From positions 64,501-128,500 of the forward strand of contig CAJNDS010000007.1 of NCBI GenBank assembly GCA_905221605.1: a stretch of DNA of 64,000 nucleotides, read 5' to 3'. This DNA is from Symbiodinium natans. Taxonomy: Eukaryota > Sar > Dinophyceae > Suessiales > Symbiodiniaceae. Every line of letters starts with the position of its first letter. Position 1 is the first letter of the stretch. The notes below the pieces were generated by a model, which saw nothing but the letters and a program-made list of their open reading frames with translations, made no database searches and was not told the DNA's origin. Shown here piece after piece: positions 50,761-60,819 of this stretch. Position numbers and translations under genes: made by a program.

Positions 50761-51130
50761 CGAGACTCTGGCTCGGCAAGGCCGGGGGGCGGCACAGCCG
50801 CACTCGTCGAGGCCGCGGCCTTTTCGATTGTGTCGTTTCATAGATCACTTTTCTCAAGCATCTCGCCTGTCAAGGCCAGATGGCGGCGCGGCCGCACTCG
50901 TCGAGGCCGGGGCCTGTCTTTTTCTCCAGTTCACCGTATTTCTCGCTTCTGAAGCATCTCGCCTGTCAAGGCCGGAGGGCGGCGCGGCCGCACTCGTCGA
51001 GGCCGGGGCCTGTCTTTTTCTCCAGTTCACCGTATTTTCTCGCTTGGAAGGGCCATGAAGGGCCGGGGAGCGGCAAGCATCTTGCCTGACCAGGCCGGGG
51101 GGCGGCGTGGTCGCACCCGTCCAGGCCGGG
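50761..51130. repeat. Tandem repeat of about 95-110 bp
   Basis: Four units with AAGGCCGGAGGGCGGCGCGG, CCGCACTCGTCGAGGCCGGG and TTTTTCTCCAGTTCACCGTA. Ends about 300 bp before the polymerase gene. Confidence 0.8.
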
Positions 51131-51436
51131 GCTTGTTGCGCAGGGGTATCCCCGGGCAAGGATTTCGGCAATTGCAGCAGGAGCTGGGAGATCAGCGTTT
51201 CCTGGGGGGGCCAACCTCCTTGCATCTGCAAGAGTCTGGTGTTCTCGTCAAGTCTTGTTGAAGAAGACCTTGGACTTCCAAGCTTTGTGTTTTTTGAAGC
51301 ATGCGGGCAGTTCCGTTTGTCATGATTCTGTCATGCTGCTTAAAGCGACACTGCGTAGTCCTGCTGCGCCCCTTTTCTTCTGAAAGAACTTGCAAGGTTC
51401 TTTTTCTCTTTGGTGTAGTCGGGGCCAGCCAGAGAG

Positions 51437-54400
51437 ATGTTGCCGCGGAAAGTAGGCCCGGAGCATGAGCTGGTTGTGCTGGACTCCTTCTGGGTGGGGC
51501 TGCAGGACGAAGCGGCCAGTGAGTCCTCCTTCCTGCGAGGCACCGGCAGCACGTTCGAGAAGGCTGCGTGGCGCAAGGCCTTGGCACAGCTGGCGCCCTC
51601 GACGCTGACGCAGTTCCTGAACGGGCGTCCAGCCAAAATGCCGTGGAAGCTGGCCGGACCGCTAAAGCCCTTCGCAAGGCAGGCGCGTGCAACAATGGAA
51701 ACGGTGCACCCCTCCTTGTTTGGACTGTAAAGATGTGTAAAAGGTTCAAAATAAGTACACTGCACACATCTGCGCGTGAGACGCCCCGCGAGGCTGCCCG
51801 CGCTGGAGCGTGCCAAGCTTGTGCAGGAAGTCGGCTTGTACGTCTACCAGGTACTGCCCGCTCCAGAGCGCCAGGCCAGCGACCCCGGCAGTGATGTTGA
51901 CTGGGATGCCGAGGAGGACACTGTTGATGCCGGGGGCGAGGATGTGAGCGCCACTGTCGCTCCGGACCTGAAGCGGCGGCGGCTAGGCTCCAAGTCGGCG
52001 CCTGTGCGCTTCGTGCCCGCGGACATGCAAGCTGTTCTCCCAACAGAGCTGGACAGTAGTAGGCTCTCCCGTGAGATAGGAGACATAGCTAGTGTGGACT
52101 GGAAATGCGGGAAGCGCAAACCGGAGCAGCTGGTGCCACTGATCATCCAGGGAGTCCGCGCGGACACAGTGCGGCCGACGCTGCAAGCCGTAGTGGGCAA
52201 AGAGGATGGCCTGACCTACTACGCCAGCCAGCCTCTGCGGCAGAGCGTCTCCGCCATGCGCCTGCTGACGGCCGCCCAGAATGTGCAAGAGGCCTACAGC
52301 AGATTACCACTCTTGCTGTCGCCCAGCACTCCGTGTGTGGTGCCACAATGTGGGTTCCGAGTGGAGATCGTGGAGGACGACTACCCCGGGGAGGACCGAA
52401 CCCAGGACCCGACCACGGACGGCGCGTCTGATGTGGGCACGGCGGCGGCTGTGCGGCTGGGCCTCATCAAGAGCGAGACTGACATCAACTCGTACTCGCC
52501 GACACAGTTCCGTGGCCTTCTCCGCGTCGGGCCATTGTGGCATGTGCTCGTGAAAGGATCCCCCACCCCTTAATAAATGTAAATAGGGGGGGGGGGCGCG
52601 TAAATGCAAAACAATATTTTTTACATTTTCAGGTTTGTGCTGCAGGGTAGGGTAACTAGGGGAGGAAGGTAAGCAATCCCACGCATATCTCATATCCCAA
52701 GCAATCCCACGCATAGGATTTTACATTTATTGTTTCTCCTCGTCTCCCGAGCCCGAAAATGTAATTTACATTTTCCGCCCCCCCCCATGCTAAGGGGAGG
52801 GGGATGTGAAAGGCATGCTGATGATCGACTGCCGCAGAAAAGACGGGCTCCACATCCGGAGGAGCTGCAGCAAACTGCACATGCACTACCTGAGCCCTGT
52901 CTCGTCAGAGCACCTCGGGCTCGACCTAACACAGAACACGGAGGCAGCCATGCAGGCCGCGCGGATAAACTGTCAAACCACAGCCGCGCTCGCCATGCGG
53001 GCTATGGCCTATAAGACAGAGGCTGCCCGTGTGGTCGCGCTGGGCCTGCTGGACACATTGCCGCTCCGCTGGCCAGACATCATATAGCTGGTGGACCGTT
53101 GTCTTTCAATTAGTGAAGAACAGTACCATAACATTAGCCTACAGCGTCTGGAAAAGCAAGAACGTAGGACACGTGTACATGAGCAGAGGGGGTTGAGAGC
53201 ACGAGTTTATAGTCATGTCCAGCTGCCCAGGCTTCAGACACTGCAAGCTGCCACCGTGCTTCACTTCGCGAGCATGGCATGGGGCATCAAGAACAGCCTT
53301 CTCGAAGCTCCAGCAGAAGCCGTGAAGCGTTTGTCTCCGCCAGCCCCCACACGGGGCGACAAACGCCAGGCGGAGATGAACGAGGAACGGCAGTTTGTCA
53401 ATCGGGTCGGGAAACACGAGGTCACAGTCCGAGCCGCAGCCGATGAAGAAGAGGTGGAGAGCGATCTGGCCCAGCTCACCAAGGAAGTCGAGGAGATGCA
53501 CCCGTGGGACTTGGCGCGGGGAACCAAGCGGGCAGTTCTCGGAGGCGGTGGCGCATTCAACGGCCTCCTGACGCAGTGCAGACACGACCCTCAGCTCGTC
53601 CTGCCCGGAGGCGCATGGGTTCTGACATCGCTGCCCGACATCTGGAAGGGACTTGAGGCAGGCGGCATCTCTGCAAAACCCTAACTAACCCCGCACACAC
53701 CCTGTGGAACGGCCTAGCTCGAAGGACAAGCAGTGCTATGTCTTCGCGAACGGCGTCAACATCGTGGGTAGGGTTGCCGTGTGGCGCAGCCCGGTCGTGC
53801 AACCGGGAGACATCCAGGTATGGGAGGCAAAGGAATGGCCTGCCCACCAACGCGCCCCGCCGAGGAACTGCATCGTCTGCACAGTGCGTGGGCCTGGCGT
53901 CACGGCGCTGTCTGGCGGAGATTCGGATGGCGACACAGTCTTCGTGACCTTGAACGCCGACCTGATCGAGTTCCTGGACCACACGGAGCCGGCTGTGGCA
54001 GCTTTGGACCTCGAGGGCGCCGCGCAGCCAAAGAAAGAACTCGAGCAGGAAGACAGGATTCGGTTTTCCCTGTGTGAGGATAGGACTCCAGAATATTTGC
54101 GGTACATGCTTCGCGTGCCAACGCTCAACGTCCGTGGCCTGGCAACTGCAATGGCAGAAAAATGCCAGCAGGCGGTGTATGAGTCGCCAGGAGATCCGGC
54201 CAAGTACCAGTGCATGCTGCGCGTGGGGTTTCTCTGCCATGCAGCCTACGACTGCCCCAAGAAGTTTTCTGGGCAGTACGTCTTGGCCGCCATTCGCCGC
54301 GAGATGCGTGCAGCAGGCATCGCGCAGAGCACCTTCCGTTCCACGTTTGCATTTGCGTGGACTCTGTGCTCACACGGCCTTCCACCCTACCAACGTAAGC

Positions 54401-54762
54401 CGTGGGAACTGAAGCCAGTACAAGCCCTGCTGAAGGAGGAGATCAACGCGAAGAGCCTGGAGCTTGGCCGGATTTGGTTCCCGGGCGACAAAATCGTTTT
54501 GGGAGCACGCGCAGGTCGGTGGATACGGTGCATCTGGTTGAACATGAAGCGCAATGAGGCGCTGGCCTGGCGTCGGGAAGCCCGCACATGCCCCCTGCTG
54601 GAGATTGCCTGCCTGTTACACCACGCCCTAGGCCGTGAACAGTGGCGCCAGGAGCTTCTTTCAGAAGAGCACATTGCCTCCCTGCAGCTCGCTATGCAGA
54701 ATTTGCACTCCGGCCGGGCCATCAGCACGCTCCGCGGGCTCCTGGACAGCACCCTGTTCTGA
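51437..54762 (+). CDS. Eukaryotic-type RNA-dependent RNA polymerase (RDR class), split gene
   Basis: This family copies single-stranded RNA into dsRNA in RNA silencing. Proposed exons: 51437-51682, 51827-52556, 52813-53657 (with an in-frame TAG at 53085-53087, see that entry) and 53725-54762. Key signs in order: PTQFRGLLRVGPLWH then VKGMLMID and IRRSCSKL (RDR 'G-KG-' and 'R-S-K' blocks); GGAWVLTSLPDIWKGLE joined to DKQCYVF (the DETG.L..GQVFV block); GRVAVWRSPVVQPGDIQV (KNPCLHPGDIR block); SGGDSDGDTVFV, which keeps the three catalytic Asp of the DxDGD motif; and NVRGLATAMAEKCQQAVYES with AAYDCPKKFSGQYV (downstream conserved block). An N-terminal extension seems short and a further 5' exon may exist. 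Direction is opposite to the Helitron downstream. Confidence 0.8.
51683..51826 (+). other. Candidate GC-AG intron 1 of the polymerase gene
   Basis: The frame is closed here by TAA codons. CAG|GCGCGTGC ... GTGCAG|GAAG removes 144 nt in phase 0 and joins ARQ to EVGLYVYQ. GC donors and AG|G acceptors are usual in dinoflagellates. The choice among nearby AGs is inferred. Confidence 0.5.
52557..52812 (+). mobile_element. Introner-like intron: TIRs inside 8-bp target duplication
   Basis: GTGAAAGG occurs at 52550-52557 and 52806-52813. The 248 bp between (52558-52805) begin ATCCCCCACCCCTTA and end with the complement of ATCCCCCTCCCCTTA, i.e. terminal inverted repeats. Removing element plus one duplicate restores the conserved VLVKGMLMID block. 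The only placement with usable splice dinucleotides is GA (52557) to AG (52812), followed by G, the dinoflagellate GA-AG|G type. Such DNA-transposon-born introns are called introners in other algae. Confidence 0.8.
53085..53087 (+). other. In-frame TAG in polymerase gene
   Basis: The frames before (LLDTLPLRWPDII) and after (LVDRCLSISEEQYHN) are the same. Either a small intron removes it (GC-AG candidate 53072-53167, 96 nt, in frame) or the copy is disabled. Confidence 0.6.
53658..53724 (+). other. GC-AG intron of the polymerase gene
   Basis: GAG|GCAGGCGG ... CTCGAAG|GAC, 67 nt, phase 0. It contains CCTAACTAACC, a good branch-point-like motif. The splice joins IWKGLE to DKQCYVF, giving gap-free agreement with the RDR pattern. 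Confidence 0.7.
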
Positions 54763-55284
54763 GACATGCCTGCTCGGAGCCTAGGCCTGCACTTCAAAGC
54801 TCAGACTGCGCAAAACATGTGACGCCACATGGGGCAACTGGAGGTCTGTGCCCCGACACGACAGCACAATGTTCTGACTGCAGCCTCGCCAAGCCTTGAA
54901 CACGAAAACCAGCAAACCACAGGTTGATGAGTGCATGCTGCCAGCACGAACAGCTGCAAGTCACATGAGCATGCAGAAGATGCATATGCGTGCAGGCGGT
55001 TCTTCGACCAGAGCTGTGTCCTGGAAAGAGCGCTGCAGCGACACGGAGAGGCCGGGGGAACAGGGAGTCCCACCTCAGCAGACTCAAGTGCGGTTGTCAA
55101 GTCAGTCACCGTCCTTTGTTTTCTTGCGCTGGCCATAAGCTCGCAACAGCCTGAGCAACGGCCAGTCGAGAGCTCGGAAGCCAGGAGGAGAGGATGAGGG
55201 AGAGGGAGGGAGGGCGAGAGTGTTGGGCAAGAGAGAGAGAGCAACAGAAACAGACATTTCGGCTTCCGGTACTTCCCGAGTAGC
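54763..55284. other. 3' flank of polymerase gene
   Basis: Unique DNA with short open frames on both strands, then a GA-rich stretch (55190-55245). No gene supported. Confidence 0.45.
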
Positions 55285-55745
55285 AACCAACCCTGGCGGG
55301 GGCAACCCTGGCGGCGGCAACCCTGGCGAGGGCAACTTACAGAGAACTTTGGCAGGGCCCTTCATAGAGAGGGACGAAGAAGCATCTGGGGTCACATGGC
55401 ACTTCGAGACGAAAGGAGGCCTATGTTTCCTTCATAAGATGGCTGGGCCGTCACACACAATTCCTGAGTATACGTGACCTGAGGGGCAACGCTGTGGGGG
55501 TAACCCTGGCGGGGGCAACCCTGGCGGGGAAGTGTTGAACACATCAAGAAGCAGGCCAGGGCTGGGTAGCTGTGCCGAAATGTTGCCTCGTTTTTCTGGC
55601 CAGGAAGCAGGCAATGGCGGGGGCAACCCAGGCGGGGGCAACGCTGGCGGGGGCAACGGGGGCAAGGCAACCCTGGCAAGGCCAACCCTGGCGGGGGCAA
55701 CCGTTGCGGGGGCTAACCCTGGTGGCAACCCGGCGGGGCGCAGGC
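55285..55745. repeat. CAACCCTGGCGGGGG minisatellite, third block
   Basis: Units GGCAACCCTGGCGGGGG and GGCAACGCTGGCGGGGG, interrupted by about 150 bp of unique DNA at 55345-55495. Same family as 48950-49470. Confidence 0.85.
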
Positions 55746-55892
55746 AAGCACAGATGGACGTGTCTGCTGCTCATCTTGCAATTGGCTACCTCGGCTACTG
55801 CTAAGACGCCCGACTGGAGCCTCTGTGAGTCAAACGAGGTAACCATGCCGATCGAACCACACAGACTGAGTTTCTCTTTGTCACACGCACTT

Positions 55893-55953
<61 letters not shown>

Positions 55954-56020
55954 CCTCCCATCGCCCATCTCTTTCTCTCCCTCTCTCCTTCTCTCTCTCT
56001 GTCTCCCTCTCCTGTCTTTC
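55893..56020. repeat. (CT)n microsatellite
   Basis: About 28 CT units, then CT-rich imperfect repeat. Placed just beyond the 3' side of the Helitron-like element; frames of Arg-Glu repeats on the minus strand are artefacts. Confidence 0.9.
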
Positions 56021-56133
56021 CCGCTCTCTCTGAAGAGCCGTCCCTGCCATAACATTCAAAGTACAATGGAGCACGCAAGCAATGCAGATTTGATTTTCCT
56101 CGCGCCGTACAAATCCGCAAGTCGGCGAGACAC

Positions 56134-56155
56134 GCTCGCAGGCTTCGCCGCGAGC
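56134..56155 (-). other. Hairpin downstream of the Helitron helicase
   Basis: GCTCGC and GCGAGC form a 6-bp stem, continued by GGC/GCC around TTC with one bulged A, about 65-85 bp past the helicase stop. Helitrons carry a hairpin near their 3' end, but no CTRR terminus was found at the usual distance, so this is only a candidate. Confidence 0.3.
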
Positions 56156-56220
56156 GAGAAGTCATCCCTAAGCAGCGCCGGTGACGAGCATCTGACAGTG
56201 CCGCCCATGCCACTATAGGT

Positions 56221-59200
56221 TCATCGCAGTGTTACAGGGGTGAAATGCTCCGGGGTAAGCACGCCGCCCAGAAGATAGGATTGAGCATCTTTCACCCGGC
56301 TCAGCGCAGTGTAGCCTACTGCCGGCAAGTTTGGCACGTCCAAGTAGATAATGATGAAAGAGAATTCGTCGCCTTGCACTTTTGCGATGGTGCTGCAGTA
56401 GCCCAAGCGAAGTGGATAGTAGACCAGCCCTGCAAATTCCGGATCATGCCAGGGGGTGACGGGCAGTCGCTTTCCGGTGTCCGTTCGCACCCACAGCACT
56501 CGGGTGGCCGCCTCGTACTCCAGAACAGTACAGCCCATGCCATTGACAAAGTCATCCGTCTTCCGAACATTCCGTGTGAGGTAGATGCGAGCGCCCAAGT
56601 AAATCTCCACATCGGTAGGCGCAGGCTGTCGGTCGAGGCGCAAGGAACTGTTGTTGAAATTTTCCGGGTTGTCCTCATAAGCGCCGGGCAGCACGGCTGC
56701 GGGGCTGACGCCAGGGTACAAAGCTGCCAGGGCGAGCTTGTTGATCAAAGCGACCCCACTCCTTGTGGCCGCAACATATGTGGCCGTGGGATACTCGTGA
56801 AGGAGTCGCTCCATGTCTTCCACAGTGGGCTCTTTGCCCGACCAGGCCTTATGGCCGCGGCAGATTTTATTCACCTCTGTCTTCGTTGGCATGCTGGATC
56901 GCAGCAAAGCCAGCGTTTGCAGAAAAGCAGGGTCATGACTGCGATAGATTTTGGCAAGCTCCATCCTTTGACACGACTTCCAGGCCGTGCTTTCCCACGG
57001 CCGCCGTGGTGCCACGCCCGGCAGCTGGTACTTATCTCCGAGGAAAACCATCGCAGGAACACGGTCCGCCATGCTCCACAGCCGGAGAACGCGCTCAAAG
57101 TCTTCCAGACCGAGTTGCGAGTATTCGTCGACAATTACCAGCGTGTATCCGCACAAGACGTACGCCGCCTCCTGCTCAGGCAGATGAAATTGAAACGCGG
57201 CTGCAGCCGTGTCGACAACCAAATTGGCGTGGTCGCCAAGCCGCTGGCGCACGCGGCCTGCCATCCGAGCTGTGGGACAGGTCACCAGCACTGCCGCGCC
57301 ATCGGCCAGTGCACACTGTGCACATTCCAAGGCCACCGTCGTCTTCCCCGTGCCCGGCCTGCCGGAGCAAATCAAGGGCCGGTTTTGCAGATCCCGGAGC
57401 TGCGAGAAGATGCGTTCAACGTCTGTGTCGTCCGTCGCTTGCTGTGCTTGCAGGGAGCGAGTCACTCGCTCCTGTATGGCGTTGAAAAACAGCAGCTGCT
57501 GGCCTTCGAACAGGCCAAGGCGAGCTTGCTCCACAGGCTTGCCCACACTGTCTTCCTCCGTCTTGTCGATGCGGCCGTCGATGTATGCGTTCACAGCGAC
57601 TGTGACAGCCTCCAAAAACAGCCGTGTGTCCCGGATAATTGCGTCCGTGGGCCCCTCCAACTGCATGTCCCGGACCAAGTTACCCAGATCACGCCAGTGC
57701 CCCCGATGTGGACCATCGGCATTGTCTGTGAGCAGAAGAGCCGTGGCAAACCCACGATAACGATCCGGAACACTGTCTACACCCCGGACGGTCCGGAAGA
57801 TTTCCAAGGATCGAAAAGGCAGGTGCATCATGCACCATTGACCGAAGAAGCGGTCATTCAGCCGCCACAAATAATCGACTGCCACGACTTGCTCTCCACG
57901 CATCATGTACCCTCGCACGAATTCTTCCAGGTCCACCTGCGTGCCAGCATTCTGCGCCTCCTCGTGTCGCTGCCGCAGCCATGCAGCGATCTCACCGTGC
58001 GGCCCACTTTTACGCAGATACTCCAGCAGGGACATGGTCTCCCCACGCCAGGCGCAGTCCATGTATTTTTGTACGAACAAGGGCTGCTGAGCTGATTCGT
58101 CCCAGGGATGCGGCGCACGTACGGACCGGCGACCAGTCTGGACAGTTCCAAACTCCCACTGACGCAAACCTTGCGTCAGCTGCAGGACCATCTCAGGCTC
58201 GAGCGGGTGATACTCGAATAGTATCTTCCGACACAGGCTCGTGACGCTGCTCGCGTCCGACATCCACTCGTCGTACGAGGAGTCGGACCATTTGGCCACA
58301 TACTTGGCCACGTATGCCAGCAAGAGACCACGTCCCTGTCTGCACTGTAAGTCCTGATGGCAGCGCAGAGCGTCCATGATGTCGAGGAAGTACACGCGAA
58401 CGCCCTGGTCGGCGTCGTCCGGCGTGTGAGGAAGGGTCCAGCCACCCGTGACGGGGTCAAACTGCGGCGGACCGTCATGCACCGGCCAGCGGCTCTCGCC
58501 GGCATCATCACGCTGCGAGCCTCGAACGAATGCGGCGAGATCGTTCTCGGCTTCTGGGAGATTTTCAGTTGCTGCTGCGATTGACCCCAGGTCAACTGCC
58601 GCAGGATCTCGCAGCCAGAACAGTGCGTGCACATGTGGACGGCCCGAGCCATGATACTGCTGTGTACCGGCTTTCTTGGATCCATCCTGGAACTCGATGC
58701 GCGTAAAGAAATGCACGCCGTCTAGTCCTTGCCCCTTCCCCAGCAGATGCCGAGTCCAGCCCGTGCCGCGATGCCTTCCGCGCCCGGCCAGAAGACTGCG
58801 AGTTACCTGCAGCATCGTGTGCGTGAGGTGCAGACACTCGAAGGCAGGCAGTCGCATTCGCTCGCGCAGCAGCTTCTGCATCTCGTCGAGCAAGTAAGCG
58901 TGGTACGGAAAGCTGCGCTCGTAAGGTGCCAGCGTCCAATACAGGTGAGGGTAGCCTATCTGGCGGACGAGGTCATGCAGGCCGTTCTTCACATCTTTCC
59001 AGTAGAGCGGAGACATCGGGTGTCCGCGCATCATGATCCGCATGGCGGTTCCGTCCGCCACGTTGCGCTTGCTTCCCAGATCCGTCCACAGATGCAGGTC
59101 ATACACGAACTGCAGAAGCTCGAAGTCGGATCCATACCCAAGGAGGGGACTGAGCAGTTTGCAGAGGAAGGAACGCTTGATGCTGTGACGGCGATCGTCG

Positions 59201-60819
59201 ACATCTTCTGCCTCGTCGGCATCGCTAGTCTCGGCCTGGCCCTGCGGATCTTCGGTGGCGGCTAGCTGCCGGAAGCGGCGCCGATTGAGGCGCTCGTAAG
59301 ACTCGCACATATTAGCATCCCAATACAAGTGCGGCCAGAGAGCGTTCTCGAGGCCAGGCTCCTCAATGAACTGGAGTGGTCTGCGAGCCACCTCCGGGGT
59401 GGGCCCAGAAGCGTTCTGGTCCAAGAAGGAGCAGTGGCGATCGTAAAAATGCCCATACAGACTGTCCGACGACCGACGCAGAAACTTCAGCGCAGCACGC
59501 GCGAGGCGTCGTGACTCCTTAGGTAGTTTCTCGACTTTCACGTCGACCTTCTCCAGCCCCCAGGAAAAGGTCGTCATGCGAACCTTTTTGCGATAGCCGT
59601 TGTCCGCGCGGGTGACCGGCCCCACGTCGATCGTCAAAGGGCGAAGTGCCTGGACGACGTCGTGGGGCAGCTCGCGCAATGGCAGCGGCACGTCCTCTGG
59701 GCGCGGCACCACGTGCGGATGTTTCGCGCCGCAGCGGCGGCAGCTGGAACGAGGAACCTCGGGCTTGTGTTCCTCTGCTTGCAGGTCTCTAGGTCGCAGC
59801 GGGCGCATCTGCAGCATCTGACAGCTTGTACACATTCCCCAGGCCCCCTCTGTGCACCAGCGCTGCAGGCCGATGGAAACATCGGAGCGGCTCGCCGGTG
59901 GGAGGTCGCAGTCGTTGTCGACGGGTGCGAGCAGTTCCGACCCTGACGCTCGGGCGCGCCGTGGTGCATCTGGGTAGAATCGCTTCTTCGCGTAGCGCTG
60001 ATCCGCCAGGACTGCGGAACGATAGACCTTCTTGGCCGGGCCATCGGGAGGTGCCGCAACGTGCCTGCGGCGAGCTTTGCAGCTTTCCCACGTTGCACTG
60101 TCACTGGCACACTGGCCCCCCTCGACAGGCTTGTGGCGTTTAGGCGCGCTAGCCGATTTCTCTATTCGCGCAGCGTGGGCAGGTGCCCAGTGCCGGAGAC
60201 GCTTCAGGGCTCTCTCGTGCACAGTGCCGTTGCTGCAGGTGCGGAATGCTTTGAGAGCTTTGGTCAGACGACCTCGCCCGGCTGGCGTACCGGCCGCAGT
60301 CTGCATCGTCGCCTTGCTGCAAAACGCGCACGCGCTGGCCAGGCGTGGCCTCCGCGCTGCCGAGCCCGGGCGCTGCGGGTTGAAGATGCATGACTGCGTG
60401 GAGCAGAGCTCGGCCGCGTAGCGTTTCCGCGCCATTGTCTGCTTGGGCTTCTTCTGAGGGGCTGCATCCTCGCAGCCCTGTTCGGCCGATCGCCTCTTCG
60501 ATTGCCGCGCAGCCCATGCAGTTGGGGTGAATGGAGCCGCCTCGAGGCCCGGGTCGCGGTCGAAAGCCTCCCACCTCTCGCGAGTAATCCATCGCACGGA
60601 GCCTTTCGCCACCCAGCTGGGAATGCTGATCGGGGCAGGCAGGACCTCGACTTCCTCCAGTGGCCACGCCCACGGCGCTGGGTACGAAATTTCTCGGAGC
60701 GCTTCGTGGTTCTCGTGCCTGTCTGTTTCTGTCAAGCGGCGGCTCCGTCCAATTCGAGCCCTTGCTAGGATTCTTCGTGTCTTGACCTCTGCAAGCGTCA
60801 CCCAACCTTCGTGCGGACA
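56221..60819 (-). CDS. Helitron-like Rep-helicase (HUH/Y2 Rep plus PIF1-type helicase)
   Basis: About 1,526 residues from the first ATG at 60801, but homology begins earlier, at the frame break near 60820. In order: second half of an ASCH domain (residues 1-85, WVTLAEVKTRR...WITRERWEAF); a Cys motif CIF...CAFC (about 150-175); CTSC...CRRC zinc-ribbon-like pair (about 325-365); Helitron N-terminal-type region (GYPHLYWTLAPYERSFPYH); HUH motif GRPHVHALFWL (about 720); Y2 motif AYVAKYVAKW (about 830); then a superfamily 1 helicase with Walker A CSGRPGTGKTT (about 1150), Walker B VIVDEYSQL, FLGDKYQLPG and the C-terminal YTALSRVKDAQS. Rep nicks and joins single-stranded DNA and the helicase unwinds during rolling-circle transposition. 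Confidence 0.88.
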   Translation of the reverse strand, partial: CPHEGWVTLAEVKTRRILARARIGRSRRLTETDRHENHEALREISYPAPWAWPLEEVEVLPAPISIPSWVAKGSVRWITRERWEAFDRDPGLEAAPFTPTAWAARQSKRRSAEQGCEDAAPQKKPKQTMARKRYAAELCSTQSCIFNPQRPGSAARRPRLASACAFCSKATMQTAAGTPAGRGRLTKALKAFRTCSNGTVHERALKRLRHWAPAHAARIEKSASAPKRHKPVEGGQCASDSATWESCKARRRHVAAPPDGPAKKVYRSAVLADQRYAKKRFYPDAPRRARASGSELLAPVDNDCDLPPASRSDVSIGLQRWCTEGAWGMCTSCQMLQMRPLRPRDLQAEEHKPEVPRSSCRRCGAKHPHVVPRPEDVPLPLRELPHDVVQALRPLTIDVGPVTRADNGYRKKVRMTTFSWGLEKVDVKVEKLPKESRRLARAALKFLRRSSDSLYGHFYDRHCSFLDQNASGPTPEVARRPLQFIEEPGLENALWPHLYWDANMCESYERLNRRRFRQLAATEDPQGQAETSDADEAEDVDDRRHSIKRSFLCKLLSPLLGYGSDFELLQFVYDLHLWTDLGSKRNVADGTAMRIMMRGHPMSPLYWKDVKNGLHDLVRQIGYPHLYWTLAPYERSFPYHAYLLDEMQKLLRERMRLPAFECLHLTHTMLQVTRSLLAGRGRHRGTGWTRHLLGKGQGLDGVHFFTRIEFQDGSKKAGTQQYHGSGRPHVHALFWLRDPAAVDLGSIAAATENLPEAENDLAAFVRGSQRDDAGESRWPVHDGPPQFDPVTGGWTLPHTPDDADQGVRVYFLDIMDALRCHQDLQCRQGRGLLLAYVAKYVAKWSDSSYDEWMSDASSVTSLCRKILFEYHPLEPEMVLQLTQGLRQWEFGTVQTGRRSVRAPHPWDESAQQPLFVQKYMDCAWRGETMSLLEYLRKSGPHGEIAAWLRQRHEEAQNAGTQVDLEEFVRGYMMRGEQVVAVDYLWRLNDRFFGQWCMMHLPFRSLEIFRTVRGVDSVPDRYRGFATALLLTDNADGPHRGHWRDLGNLVRDMQLEGPTDAIIRDTRLFLEAVTVAVNAYIDGRIDKTEEDSVGKPVEQARLGLFEGQQLLFFNAIQERVTRSLQAQQATDDTDVERIFSQLRDLQNRPLICSGRPGTGKTTVALECAQCALADGAAVLVTCPTARMAGRVRQRLGDHANLVVDTAAAAFQFHLPEQEAAYVLCGYTLVIVDEYSQLGLEDFERVLRLWSMADRVPAMVFLGDKYQLPGVAPRRPWESTAWKSCQRMELAKIYRSHDPAFLQTLALLRSSMPTKTEVNKICRGHKAWSGKEPTVEDMERLLHEYPTATYVAATRSGVALINKLALAALYPGVSPAAVLPGAYEDNPENFNNSSLRLDRQPAPTDVEIYLGARIYLTRNVRKTDDFVNGMGCTVLEYEAATRVLWVRTDTGKRLPVTPWHDPEFAGLVYYPLRLGYCSTIAKVQGDEFSFIIIYLDVPNLPAVGYTALSRVKDAQSYLLGGVLTPEHFTPVTLR

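Noticed and set aside
55544-56213. Arg/Glu-rich frames of 84-176 codons (minus)
   Set aside because: Translations of the (CT)n tract.
56245-58095. 616-codon + frame opposite the Helitron helicase
   Set aside because: Antisense shadow of a GC-rich coding strand; the minus frame carries all helicase motifs.
60149-60819. Continuation of the OTU-ASCH frame past the frame break
   Set aside because: Downstream of 60820 it loses similarity to copy 2, while the other frame keeps it.
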